Assembly: GCA_920105625.2 (NCBI GenBank)
Contig: OV050030.1
Coordinates: forward strand, 184,454,315-184,518,314
From: Clusia tigrina
Taxonomy: Eukaryota; Arthropoda; Insecta; Diptera; Clusiidae
DNA length: 64,000 nucleotides
Direction: 5' to 3'
Shown here: positions 11,697-22,340 of the stretch, piece after piece
How positions within the stretch are numbered: position 1 is the first letter of the stretch
How the letters are laid out: each line of letters starts with the position of its first letter
The notes under the pieces: generated by a model
Told to the model about the DNA's origin: nothing
What the model saw: only the letters and a program-made list of their open reading frames with translations
Databases searched by the model: none
Position numbers and translations under genes: made by a program

Positions 11697-12219
11697 TGTT
11701 GCATTCTAAGCGAAGTCAACAACCGCTGCAAATCACGCCCTTGACTGCGGCCAACAACAGCGCAAATCGCTGACAACGAATTTTCACGTTCATCAGCACT
11801 TTGTGTACTTTAATTGCAGGTTTTTTCGCATTACCTTTTTATTACTTTTTTCTGTTTTATTTTATATGTAAAATATCTAAGTAAGCAATAATGGCTCAAT
11901 TATAATAGTATAAATTAAGTGAAATTATTAAATATGTATCAGTTCTTTGAAACCTATCAACGAGTGTTTTATTTAATTGGTCATACCGGATGTCTGGTTA
12001 TATGCACTAGTACCTTCACTCAACAATAGACTTGGTTTTATATCTGGGCTACTTCCCACATAATTATGGAAGATCTGGTTATAAGCACCAGTATCTTCAT
12101 TCAATATTAGTCTTGGTTTTGCACATATGCTATTTCATAACCATAAAACAAGGGTCTGGTGTATCTACCAGGACCCAGCATAAGTAAGGTGGAATAAAAG
12201 AATTCCCACTATTAACACA
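11697..12219 (+). repeat. 3' LTR of BEL/Pao copy 1
   Basis: 523 bp, starts TGTTGCATTC and ends ACACA, so it has TG...CA ends. It is nearly the same as the 5' LTR of BEL copy 2 at 43554-44074 and its mirror at 49467-49987. The last part contains the AATAAA-like motif GGAATAAAAG (12191-12200). The flank after it is GACAA; the matching 5' flank is outside the window. Confidence 0.9.
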
Positions 12220-12417
12220 GACAAAGCGGGCCAAGAGGGATTTGACCACACAACGGTACACCCACAACAACACGATGCACTGGTCCCGGTGTCAGCTTTG
12301 GCTTTATAAGCGGAGTGGCCCGGGCCGTGGTTCTCTTTGATCCAGCATCGTTCAACAAGTATATAACGCACCAAGCTTCTAGAGACACCAGTAGTGCCTA
12401 CGAGTAGTACTGACGTA
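12220..12417. other. Unassigned stretch after the BEL 3' LTR
   Basis: About 200 bp between the LTR and the minisatellite. It is more GC-rich than its neighbours, with a GGCCCGGGCC palindrome near 12320. No ORF or known motif is recognised. Confidence 0.4.
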
Positions 12418-12712
12418 TAAAACAAACATAGACAGAGCCAGGAGTTTATGGTTTTAATCGACTCTACTTGGAACATATAAACAAACGTAGACAGAAACAG
12501 GAGTTTATGGTTTTAACCGACTCTCCTTGGAACACACAAACGAACGTAGTCAACACCAGGAGTTTACGGTTTTAACTGACTCTCCTGGGAACACATAAAC
12601 GAACGTAGACAGAACCAGAAGTTTATGGTTTTAACCGACTCTACTTTGAACATGTAAACAATCGTAGATAGAACCAGGAGTTTATGCTTTTAACCGACTT
12701 TCCCTAGAGACT
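12418..12712 (+). repeat. 59-bp minisatellite, five units
   Basis: Five units with an exact 59-bp spacing. The shared core GGAGTTTA starts at 12441, 12500, 12559, 12618 (varied) and 12677. Each unit contains AACGTAGACAGAACCAG, the core, and CCGACTCTCCTTGGAACA-like sequence. The fifth unit degrades after CCGACTT. The units differ at several positions, so the array is not newly amplified. Confidence 0.93.
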
Positions 12713-12942
12713 AGCACAAAACTACGGACACTACCACGAACACACAAACATAGTAGGGTAGTAGTGAAATATATTTATATATATGAATAGGTAATAGCTA
12801 ATAAGAAAACTACATGATACAATTTGAAATTAAAAAGGACATTTAATAAAACTAATACAAAAGGCGAATAAATTTGTGTAAGCGACCCTGGAACCCGCTG
12901 AGTTTTTACCCCAACGAAATTGATTCCTACCAACATATACTT
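12713..12942. other. AT-rich stretch without a recognised feature
   Basis: No coding potential or repeat structure beyond simple AT-rich sequence is visible between the minisatellite and the microsatellite. Confidence 0.4.
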
Positions 12943-13036
12943 ACACGTACATATCCATATAGATAAACATATACATAAACATAAACATATACATAGATAT
13001 ATAGATATGGATATAGATATAGATATACATATACAG
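12943..13036. repeat. ACATAT/GATATA microsatellite at the 5' end of R1 copy 1
   Basis: Interrupted hexamer/dimer repeat of ACATAT, ACATAA and GATATA types. It directly abuts the 5' UTR of the R1-clade LINE. A second microsatellite of like sequence follows that element at 19290-19435. Confidence 0.9.
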
Positions 13037-13818
13037 GGGACTGGGAGGAAAGTCGTAGGTAAAGTTGCTGACTGCCTCTAGGAAGGGGCCAGGGCGATCC
13101 TTACAGAGAACTTCTCCAAGAAGAATCACTGCCTCCTCGTGGCGACCCCGGGCAATAGTATACCAGCATCAGGTGAATATTAGCCAGAGTGAGCGACAAT
13201 TCATTCAGCGATGACCCCGGAGGGTCGGCTGTTTGAGCACCGGTGGACAACGAGGGATCATCGATGGTCCGACGTGGGATATCATTCTTCATTGAGATTG
13301 AGAGACATCCTGGGACAAACATTGTCCACAACCACGATCTGAGCCCAGTAGGGTCTTGGTGATAATGGCACTGGAACACATTTCTGAGATGATGATATGA
13401 GTTGGTGGCTGCTGTGACTGGCCTCTTAGTAGGTGTGGACTGAAATCCCAGTGAAATGGCGGTCCAGATATTGCAGCAGTTGCCCCCATTCCGGTAAATA
13501 CTTGGCAGGCCTGGAAGTACGTTCTTGATCCGTCACCATTGGGTTGGTGGGCAGTTTAGGTTGAGCCTACTCCCTATTCACGCGAACCCGGCTCTGTACC
13601 CCTAAGGTCTTGCGTTAACCCTCGCGTTGGCCTCCCTGCTTTAATTAGCATAGATGACCACAGGGATATTAACGCGACTCCACATTCGGATAAGTACTCG
13701 TATAGCGGCTTCGAGGGGGACCCAATCGCAATGAATAATTTTGTAAAATCAAAGACGACTGAAGCAAAGGAAAAATTGATAATGAGAATACCAAGTTACA
13801 TTTCCAAGTGCAAGGATC
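13037..13818 (+). other. 5' UTR of R1 copy 1
   Basis: No sustained ORF. The segment 13087-13225 is clearly related to 19436-19580 (both contain GGCCAGG-CGATCCTT, CACTGCCTC and GCGATGACCCC-like blocks). That identifies the second site as the 5' UTR of another copy. Confidence 0.75.
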
Positions 13819-14904
13819 ATGCGCTCCCAGTTTAATACGGCTGACTGCCAAACAGATCGCGATACGGGAATCCCGAATTCTACAAATGGGAGAGGCCACA
13901 TGACACCATGCAGGCTGACCCCACTAGCCAGCAATGTGCTGACGGAGACAACAACTAGGTGGTTGGAATCGGAGGTACAGGAGAAGCGGACAGTAGATAC
14001 TGTCAGCAAAGAGATGCCGGTAACAAAATCTAGTTCTATGGAGTACGGAAAAGGCAAGTCACCAGCAGCAAAAAAACAGAGGGCTTTGGAAGTGCTGGTT
14101 ATCCCAAAACTAGCAGAATTTGCAGCTGATAAAGAAGCATGGACAAAGGTGGTAAGAAAGCCAAGTAGGCAGAAGCATAAGGTAATTAAATCAAGGGCAT
14201 ATACAATTATTATTGCCACAAAAGGAGAAAATGCTTCGTATGCAAATATTCTTCGGGCGGTGAAGACTAGTACGGAACTAGAGGCGCGGGGAAAAGAGGT
14301 ACGGACGATACGACGGACGCAGAAAAGAGAGTTATTTCTAGAGCTCAACCGTATGAAGGAGGTAACCACAGTCGCACTCCAAGCAGCCATCGAGGGAGTC
14401 CTGAAAGGTGTAGCGAGAGTGCAAGTGAGAACTCACATGATCACTGTACAGTGCAAAGGTCTGGTCACTGAAATCAGCACTAAAGAGGAGCTGCTGGACG
14501 CACTAGAAGAACAGGCGAGAGTTCCTAGGCCAGATGAAACCGCAAGAAGGAGTATGAGGAACACATACGGTGAGACACAGATTGCTTATATAACGTTACC
14601 AGCCGAGGACTCTAATAAGGTAATAGAGTTGAAGCACCTGCAAATCGGATGGGTTAGCTGCCGAGTCCATTGCTCCCACTAGATTGCTCCCACTAGATGC
14701 TTCAGGTGCTGGGGATTCGGTCATGTTGCAGCATCTTGCAAGCAGACGGACCAAAGGGGAATATGCAAAAGGTGTGGCGAAAGTGGCCACATTGCAACCT
14801 CATGCAAAAATCCAGATATGTGTGTACTTTGTAAAGGAGTACACGCTGCAGGTAGTGCAAGGTGCCCACAGTACCAGGAGGCAATAAATAAGAAACGAGC
14901 ATGA
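13819..14904 (+). pseudogene. R1 copy 1 ORF1 (gag-like, CCHC), one in-frame stop
   Basis: The frame runs from about 13819 to the TGA at 14902-14904. The N-terminal half is basic and low-complexity, with a conserved middle region containing SYANILRAVKTSTEL and TKEELLDALEEQ. CCHC zinc knuckles lie at about 14698-14860 (CFRCWGFGHVAASC, CKRCGESGHIATSC, then CVLCKGVHAAGSARC). The only interruption late in the frame is a TAG at 14680-14682. It lies in a 14-bp tandem duplication of ATTGCTCCCACTAG (14669-14696). ORF1 binds element RNA in this clade. The ATG choice is uncertain. Confidence 0.8.
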
Positions 14905-17120
14905 GAACTATTCAGCTCAACCTCAGTCATTTTGCGGCCGCTCAAGACCTCTTGCGGGAAACCATGCAGGAGCACAGCGTAGATATTGCGCTAGTATCAG
15001 AACCATACGAAAGCATCGACGAATACTCCTGGACGTCTGATGTCTCGAAGAAGTCGGCGATATGGACAATGAGCAATTCAACTACGCAGAGTAAAATGAC
15101 GGGAGCAGCACGTGGTTTCGCCTGGGTCAAAGCGAGAGGCAACTATCTTTTTAGTTGCTATGCCCCACCCAGTATGAACGTGTAAGAGTACGAAATAATG
15201 TTGGCAGCACTAGTAGCAGAAGCGCGGGGCAAACACCCACTTCTGATTGCTGGTGACTTTAACGTGTGGTCTACTACTTGGGGAAGCACGTGCACCAACA
15301 GACGTGGCACAGCGCTGCTGGAGAGCATGGCTCTGCTTGATATCAAGCTGCTCAATGTGCCTGGCCAATGCACCTTTGAAAATTGAAGAAACAGCTCCAT
15401 CGTGGACCTAATCTTCGCCCAGAATGACATAGCTCGCACAGCAAGGTGGACTGTAAGCTCCATCTACACACATAGCGAACATAATGCCATCATCATGGAC
15501 ATATGGCAATATACTCAACAGATCGCATACCGGGTGCAGAAAGTTCAGCAAAGAGGCTGAAAAAGCAGTCATTTGACGCCGAAATCTTTGACATGGCTTG
15601 GCAATATGGCACCGCTCAAGAAAGCCATTTAGAGATGAAAGCAGAAAGCATAACGGCGAGCATCATAGCCTGCCTCGGTAAAGCATGCGACACAAACATG
15701 CCTAGGTTATCACGAAGACCTGACGGAAAGCCAGTCTACTGGTGGAATGAGGAGACTGTGACCGCTAGAAAAAATTGCCGTCAGGCACGAAGAAAACTTA
15801 AGAGATCCCGCGCTGCGCAAGCGACAGACGCGCTATTGGCAGACTACAAGATTGGTAAAGCAGTACTCAAAAAAGCCATACAAGATAGCAAAAACCGATG
15901 CTTTAGGGAGTCGCGACAGCGTAGACCTTGATCCCTGGGGAAATGGTTATAAAACAGTTATGAGTAAGCTCAAAGGCCCAAGAGCACCACAGCCCTCAAG
16001 CCCGACACTCATGCGAGAGGTGGTATCCACTCTATTCCCTCGCCAAGAAGAAGCCACTCTTTACCAGGGACAGCAAATGCGGCTGGATGATATCCCTGAA
16101 GTTACTACACAGGAAGTACTTCTCATCACGCAACGCATCGCAGATAACAAAGCACCTGGTTTGGACGGCTTTCCAAACATCACATTGAAAGCAGCGATTA
16201 AGGCGACGCCGGAGCTTTTCGCTAAACTCTACGACGCATGTCTCAAGGAAGGCGCTTTCCCAAAATCCTGGAAACAACAGAGGCTGGTGTTGCTACTTAA
16301 ACCAGGGTATGCTGGATACGCTGGGCAAAGTATTGGAGCGCATCGTATGCGATCGACTATAGGAGCATCTGGATCAACGCTGGACGCTATTCAAACCGTC
16401 ATGAGTATTGCTCGTTAAGCCACTAGCGGCAGACAATGGAGAGTTGGTACAAGGAAGTACTGTGCGGTGGTGACGTTGGATATTAAAAACGCATTCAACT
16501 CCGCATGCTGGCCCCAAATTATGAGCGCACTTAAAAGTTTCGCGGTGCCGGTATATCTGCAGCGAATTATAGCGAGCTACTCCGACAACAGAGTCCTGTT
16601 TTATGACACGGACGATGGCGAGAAAACGTACAAAATAACTGGCGGCGTCCCCCAGGGTTCGGTGCTGGGCCCAACACTCTGGAATGCAATGTATGACGGC
16701 ATCCTTAAACTTGACCTCCCGGCAGACACAACACTCGTTGGATACGCAGATGACATCGCGATGGTTTCAGTGGCAAAGCACCTTGACACACTGCAGGCGT
16801 TATGTAACGACGCTATCACGAGAGTAAGAAGATGGCTGGGAAAAGCAAAGCTCGAGCTGGCAGCACAAAAAACGGAGGTGGTGCTGCTGAGCACAAGACG
16901 CGTGCTGGAAGAAATAAAAATAACGGTGGGTGATCACATCATCACTTCTCAACCGTATCTAAAATATTTGGGAGTGGTAATTGATACCCGGATGACGTGC
17001 AGGCAACACTTACAAATAGTCAGCGATAAAGCCGCATGAATAAATAGCGGGTTAACGAGACTAATGCCTAACGTTGGTGGCCCCCGGGCAAGCAGACGGC
17101 AACTCTTATCAACTGTGACG
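14901..17120 (+). pseudogene. R1 copy 1 ORF2, first part: endonuclease and RT
   Basis: The start ATG at 14901 overlaps the ORF1 stop as ATGA. The endonuclease block has MRTIQLNL, VSEPYES, LLIAGDFNVWS and, near 15470-15500, SEHNAII. RT follows with KAPGLDGFPN (about 16150), VTLDIKNAFNSA (16467 on), GGVPQGSVLGP and GYADDIAMV (about 16740). The sequence breaks off near RRQLLSTV (about 17120), in the region after RT. Stops at 15183 and 15384 and frame changes near 15500, 15850 and 16300-16460 inactivate it. In R1-clade elements this protein nicks the target DNA and copies the RNA at that nick. Confidence 0.85.
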
Positions 17121-19105
17121 ATCTAAGCCACATTTGTGATCGACCTTACGTTCCTCGGGCCTATGGTGGAAACCATAAATCCGTTTATTGGTGGACTGAC
17201 GAGATAACCGGCCTACGCAAGGAATGCCACGCAGCAAGGCGAAGGCACCAGCGTGCAATAGGCCACCCAGACTGCCTGCAACTGCGCCAGTTGTACAAAG
17301 AGGCTAAAAGAAGGCTGAAGACGGCCATAAAGGCGAGCAAGCGCAGGAGTTTCACCGAGGTATGTGCACAAGTTGAAGACAACCCGCGCGTAATGAAAAT
17401 TTCGGGACCAGAAGGCCCAGATGAAATTCCCAACCGAGTGCTGAAAACCGCAGCTGCACTACACCCAGAAACACTGAGGTCACTTGACGAGGCCTGTCTT
17501 AGGGAAGGAGTCTTCCCGAAACGGTGGAAAAGGCAGCGGTGGGTATTGATACCTAAATCCGATAAGCCAGCAGAGGAGAGTCCTGGAGCGGATTTTCGGC
17601 GACCGGATCGACGAGGCGATAGTGGATGCTGGAGGACTGGCGAGGCGCCAATATGGCTTCCGAAAGGCCAGATCCACCGTGGACGCCATTGACGAATTCG
17701 TCCAAACGGCGAAGGAGGCGATTCAGGGCCAGAGATGGAAGGGGGGGTGCCAAGAGGTATTGCCTCGTGGTCATCCTCAACGTCAAGAACGCTTTTAACT
17801 CGGCCAGCTGGGCGCGCATAGCAGAAGCGCTGGCAGAGTTCAAAGTTCCCATCTATCTAAGGCGAATCATCACCAGTTATTTTAGCGACAGGATGCTATT
17901 ATACGAGTCCGATAGAGGTTTAGAAACGTACAAGATCACCGGAGGAGTTCCCCAGGTGTCTGTACTGGGGCCACTTCTCTGGAACGGTTTGTACGATGGC
18001 ATTCTCCGCATACGGGTGCCCGATTACGTTAAAATAATCGGATATGCGGACGACATAGCGCTAGTGATCACGGCGAAACACCTGGAGGAGGTAATAGCAG
18101 AGGCCAATCACACAGTGGCCACTGTTGGAAGATGGCTGGCGGATGTTGGACTGAAGCTGGCAGAGCACAAAACGGAGGCTATCCTTGTGTCTGGTCGAAA
18201 GGTACAGGAGGTGGTGGAGATAAGAGTTGGTGACTGCACCATTACCACGATCCCACATCTAAAATACCTAGGCGTCTGGATTGACTCAAGACTGACGTTC
18301 AAGGAGCACTTTCGGCGATTAGGTGAGAAGGTAGCGCAGACCTGTTCCCTGCTCTGCCGGATAATGCCAAATCTCGGAGGGCCACGGCACTGGAACAGAC
18401 GGCTCATCTCAGGGGTCGTCAAATCCATAATCCTGTATGGAGCGCCCATATGGGCTGAAAAGTCGAGCGTAAAGGCCTACGTTCGCACCATAGAGGCGGC
18501 GTTTAGGAGATGTGCGCACGATCTCAGCACACCGTACTGTGTCTGCAGACGCCGCGCTGGTGATAGCCGGTATGATCCCGCTGGACCTGCTGGCCAAGGA
18601 GGCGTGGAGCCTATACTACGGCGAAAGTACGCACCAGCTGAGTGCGGCAGATCGCGTAGCAGGCATTAGGCAAAGCACCATACAGGAGTGGCAAGCCCGA
18701 TGGGATACATCCGAAAAGGGCCGTTGGACGAGGAGGTTGATCCCTGATCTCCAACGCTCGATAGATAGGTCACATGGCGAGGTGAACTATTACGTCACAC
18801 AGCTGCTGACCGGGCACGGAGGTTTCCGGGCGTACCTACACAGATTCCGGCTGGAGGAATCCCCCTGCTGCGATAATTGTGGAGGCACGGAGCCCGAGGA
18901 CGTGGAACATGTCATTTTTTCATGTCCACGAAACAGCGGTGCCAGAGCGGTACTGCAAAGAGTCTGCGGAGAACCTGTAACACCGGACAACCTCGTGCAC
19001 TATATGCTCGGGTGCCCGGAGAAATGGGACGTGGTGTATGACACCTCGGCCGCAATTATGCGAGACCTCCGCTACTTGGAGTGGTGGCGACGTTCGGGGA
19101 ATTAA
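17121..19105 (+). pseudogene. Second R1-clade ORF2 segment: linker, RT and C-terminal Cys/His domain
   Basis: Begins upstream of RT in the linker after the endonuclease (WWTDEITGLRKECHAARR) and passes a deletion near 17395. Motifs after that: IPNRVLKTAAALHPETL, NVKNAFNSASW, GGVPQVSVLGP (where GGVPQGSVLGP is usual) and GYADDIALV at about 18040. The C-terminal domain shows HGGFRAYLHRF and Cys/His residues in CCDNCGGTEPEDVEHVIFSC (about 18867-18926). The stop is at 19103-19105. A frame change lies near 18510. Residues match the R1 copy 2 ORF2 at 41561-43415 more closely than the first part of this element. Confidence 0.82.
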
Positions 19106-19310
19106 TAGGAGGGGTCCGTTGACCAACCCACTCCCAGACGAAGTATTGCTTAGCGGCTAATGTACCGTCTGGGAGGCGTCTGAGGAGGTGGTTTTAGTGG
19201 GTAAGAGCCCCACACTACTGGTGCGAGAGCGCTCAGTGTCTGTTTGCAGATTTCCACCTCCAAACCAATCAAAAAAAATAAATAAAAAATAAATAAATAA
19301 ATAAATATAC
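19106..19310 (+). other. 3' UTR and TAAA-rich tail of R1 copy 1
   Basis: GC-balanced 3' UTR containing the inverted pair CCCAGACGAAG / CCGTCTGGGAGG (19133-19175), which could form a hairpin. It ends in A-rich and AAATA repeats at 19269-19305. It joins directly to the microsatellite. Confidence 0.7.
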
Positions 19311-19435
19311 ATACACATATACACATACATATACATATACATATACATAGAGATGAACATATACTTAGGTATATAGATATAGATACATACACATATACAT
19401 ATACATATACATATACGTATATACGTATATATAGA
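19306..19435. repeat. ACATAT/TACACA microsatellite between two R1 copies
   Basis: TACACATA, ACATAT and GATATA-type repeats continue from the tail of R1 copy 1 to the truncated 5' end of R1 copy 2 at about 19436. Confidence 0.9.
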
Positions 19436-19690
19436 GGCCAGGACGATCCTTTCAGACAATTCCCTCAAGAAGTCTCACTGCCTCGACGTGGCGGCCCTGG
19501 GCAATGGTGCGCCAGCACTCGCTGGACACTAGCTAAAGTGAGAAACAAACCAGTCTGCAATGACCCCGATGGGGCAGTTCAATCGCGTTTCCATCAGTCT
19601 CGAAATTTGGCTCCTTAGTCAGCCACATCGAATCGTTGTACCAACGGGGGGAAGTTAAGTTCCAGCCTCTTCGCGCGGAAAACTAAAAAA
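19436..19690 (+). other. 5' UTR fragment of an R1-clade element
   Basis: Related to 13087-13330 in sequence. It starts about 50 bp further in than copy 1, directly on the microsatellite, and ends where AT-rich Gypsy-associated sequence begins. Confidence 0.7.
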
Positions 19691-20798
19691 ATTTAACTTT
19701 ACTAAAAAAGTATATGAAATTGGCGCATATTAACAATAACAACGTAAAAGAATAAATACGAGACAATTACTTAATAAGTGATAAGTTAAAATATTGACTA
19801 TCAAAAAAACCATATAAAAGAAAAAAATGAAATACAAATGCTGATAGACAAAAAAAAAGAATATAATAAAAAGAATCACAATCTGGTTTCTTTGCTACAA
19901 ATTCAAAAAAACAACAATACAGAAAGAAGAACTGTGTAACTGTAAAAGAACAAATTCAATGTAAAGCAACATAAAAGTACAAAGAATCAGCAAAATAGAA
20001 TTGAAATCGAGTGAAGAAATTGAGTGACTTTAATAAGAACAGAAGCTGACAATAAATGAGTAACACACTAAATGAAAAATGTTAATGAACAGCGAAAAAT
20101 AGCAGAATAGGGAAAAAAGTCATAATAATTACACTGAATGGACTAATAAAAAGTAAAACATAAATAAAAAACCCAACAAATTCAAAAAGAACAAATTCAA
20201 AAATAAAAATATAAAAATTATTAAAACAACATATGAACATTTTATAACGAATTTCTGCGTTGATAATATCGAAGAGTGACTACAGAGTTGACTACTGATG
20301 ATGTTCGTGATTTTGTGAGCAGCCGAAGAATCAGACGAAGCGGCCACCGTGGTTTTCATTAAATAATACGCAAGCTTAATCATATTGCAGCTTAATCATA
20401 TTGCATGAAATTTTATGTTCATAGCTTCCGTTAACTGGAAGTGACATCGAGCATCGGAGTACGGAAGCCGATCGCAAAGAGAGCAGCACATCATCATCAT
20501 CAGTACAAGCAGTCCTATTCAACAGCAACAGTTCAACACAGCAACAGTCGCTGCAACACTTATTGTAAGAATTTTCTATTATTGTTTAAGATATCTCTTA
20601 GCTTCTATAAACTTTGATCATAAAAAATTATTTCAATTATTTTCAGTGCTTCAATTAATTTTATAGTTAAGATATAAGAGTTTATATGTTAATATTATAA
20701 GTCAACCAAATTTGTTAATAGTTAAAAAAATTAATTGATTATTTAAATATAAAAAAAAAAAAAACTTCACAACAATAATTGTAAAATACTGTTTAAAA
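19691..20798 (+). other. AT-rich leader region of Gypsy element D
   Basis: A 1.1-kb A-rich stretch without a sustained ORF before the gag start. It contains a 16-bp tandem repeat AGCTTAATCATATTGC (about 20371-20405). No counterpart of the 3' LTR at 25737-25999 can be seen here, so a 5' LTR is either lost or too diverged to recognise by eye. CATCATCATCATCA (20491-20502 area) and CAACAGCAACAG runs lie near 20520-20560. Confidence 0.5.
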
Positions 20799-22308
20799 AT
20801 GTCAGACGATGAAGATTTAGCAAACCGTTTGAGAAGTGTATCTTTCACTAATAATAATCGTTCAGTCACTTCTACTTCGGCACTCCCACTTATAACTACT
20901 GCATCGACATCTAACATGTCACAAAACTCTCAGACATTTAATGAACATCAAAAAGATGAATTATCTCAGAAACTATAGCCAATGTTTTAAATCCGTGTAG
21001 CGAGCAGGTAGAACAGGAGGCACAAATTGACTTGAGTAGAAATATTTATGATGTTGAATAAATTCCAGATATCGTTTAAGAAAGTTTTCAGGCAAGCAAG
21101 GGGAGTTCAGCTCATGGCGAAAATCAGTTGATCGAATTTTTAGAATTTACGAGAGCTACAAAAATACGCCTAAGTACTTTGCGATTCTCCATACAGTGAG
21201 ACATAAGATAGTAGAGGAAGCTGATACCGCTTTGGAGTCATATCGTACTCCGCTTGATTGGCCTAAGATTAAAAAATGCCTGATGCTCCATTATTAGGAC
21301 AAAAGGGACATAACTACTTTAGAATATCAAATGACAACTTTACTTCAACGAAACAGCTCAATTTCAAAATTTTACCAAAAAGTCTATGAACATCTATCAC
21401 TAATTTTAGACAAGATAGATTGTTTGGAGTTAGGAGAAGAAGCATTAAAGACTCTTGCCAATACCTACAGGGATAAAGCGTTAGACACCTTTGTAAGAGG
21501 TCTTAATGGCGACTTACCTAGTCTGCTAAGTGTTAAAGGTTCCACTAGCTTACCTCAAGCTCTGAACATTTGTCTAAAATTATCAAATCTCAATTTCAGG
21601 TCCAACTATGCAAACAATATCGTTCGAAATTCACACTCCAAGCCTGCACAACACCAACAACTTAGACAACCTTTTTTCCCACAATTAGCAAATTTTTTGA
21701 ATACCAACAACTTCAGTAAACAACGTACACCAGCTCCGCAATTTAATCGTGATTTTTCCCATAACAATAATTATAATAGATTCAATAGTCAGCATACTCG
21801 TATGTTAACTCCGCAATTTAATCGAGATTTTTCTAATAACAATAGTTTAAGCAGATTTAATAATCACCATACTCCAGTTCCGCTTTTTACTCAAAACCAA
21901 AATTATCGTCCACAACTACCCCCCAAACCGATGGAAGTTGATCCATCACTTCGAACAAGACAGGTTGACTACCAAAATAGACCACTACAAATACACCAAC
22001 AACCGTATTTCAACAGACCTCAAATCAACAACCAACCATTTTCAAATAGACCAGTAGCTCAGGATAATAATTTCAAACGACCACATTCACAGAGTTTCCA
22101 ACAACCAAACAAACAGCAAAGGGTTTTCAACACAGAAACTTCTCCATATGATGAGACCAATGATAGCTCCAATAGTACCGAGTGCGAACTTCAAAACTAT
22201 GAACCCCAAAATGATCAGGAATTCATGGAAAATCAAAATTATTATCAATATTCTCCTGAATCTCAAGATGATCCTTTAATTAACGATGACATAAATTTCT
22301 TAGACTAG
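20799..22308 (+). pseudogene. Gypsy D gag
   Basis: ATG at 20799 (MSDDEDLANRLRSVSF). The frame stops near 20980, and the next 350 bp contain several stops. A long intact block follows at 21331-22308: the capsid-like part (LILDKIDCLELGEEALKTL, FVRGLNGDLPSLL) and then an Asn/Gln/Pro-rich tail with repeated FNRDFSNNN-like units (about 21740-21880), PKPMEVDPSLR and an acidic end. No CCHC knuckle is seen, as in 17.6/297-type gag. Gag would form the particle core. Confidence 0.8.
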
Positions 22309-22340
22309 CCTCGTCTTCATTACCATACTTTCCATTTAAA

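Larger units (their letters stand above)
3751..12219 (+). mobile_element. BEL/Pao retrotransposon copy 1, 3' half, interrupted by LINE J1
   Basis: The element is visible from inside pol (3751) to the end of the 3' LTR (12219), with LINE J1 inserted at 4299-8971. Removing the LINE and one copy of the 11-bp target duplication rejoins the integrase reading across the CITCYN region. Order: integrase zinc-binding region, integrase core and C-terminus, env-like gene, polypurine tract, 3' LTR. The 5' half would lie left of the window, beyond LINE J1-left. The LTR is nearly the same as that of the second BEL copy at 43554-44074, so both belong to one family. Confidence 0.85.
13037..19310 (+). mobile_element. 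R1-clade LINE copy 1, chimera of two related elements
   Basis: A non-LTR element between two ACAT-type microsatellites. It has a 780-bp 5' UTR, ORF1 with CCHC knuckles, and ORF2 with endonuclease and RT. At about 17120 it jumps to a second, related ORF2 entered upstream of its own RT, then has a 3' UTR and a TAAA-rich tail. R1-clade features are the NAFNSA RT motif, the GYADD box and a C-terminal Cys/His region near 18870-18930. The flanks resemble those of Waldo-type R1-clade elements, which are known to insert into ACAY microsatellites. Confidence 0.8.

Noticed and set aside
12943..19435. ACATAT-type tracts as a CRISPR-like or regulatory array
   Set aside because: Simple microsatellites without spacers, at the ends of LINEs in a eukaryotic genome.
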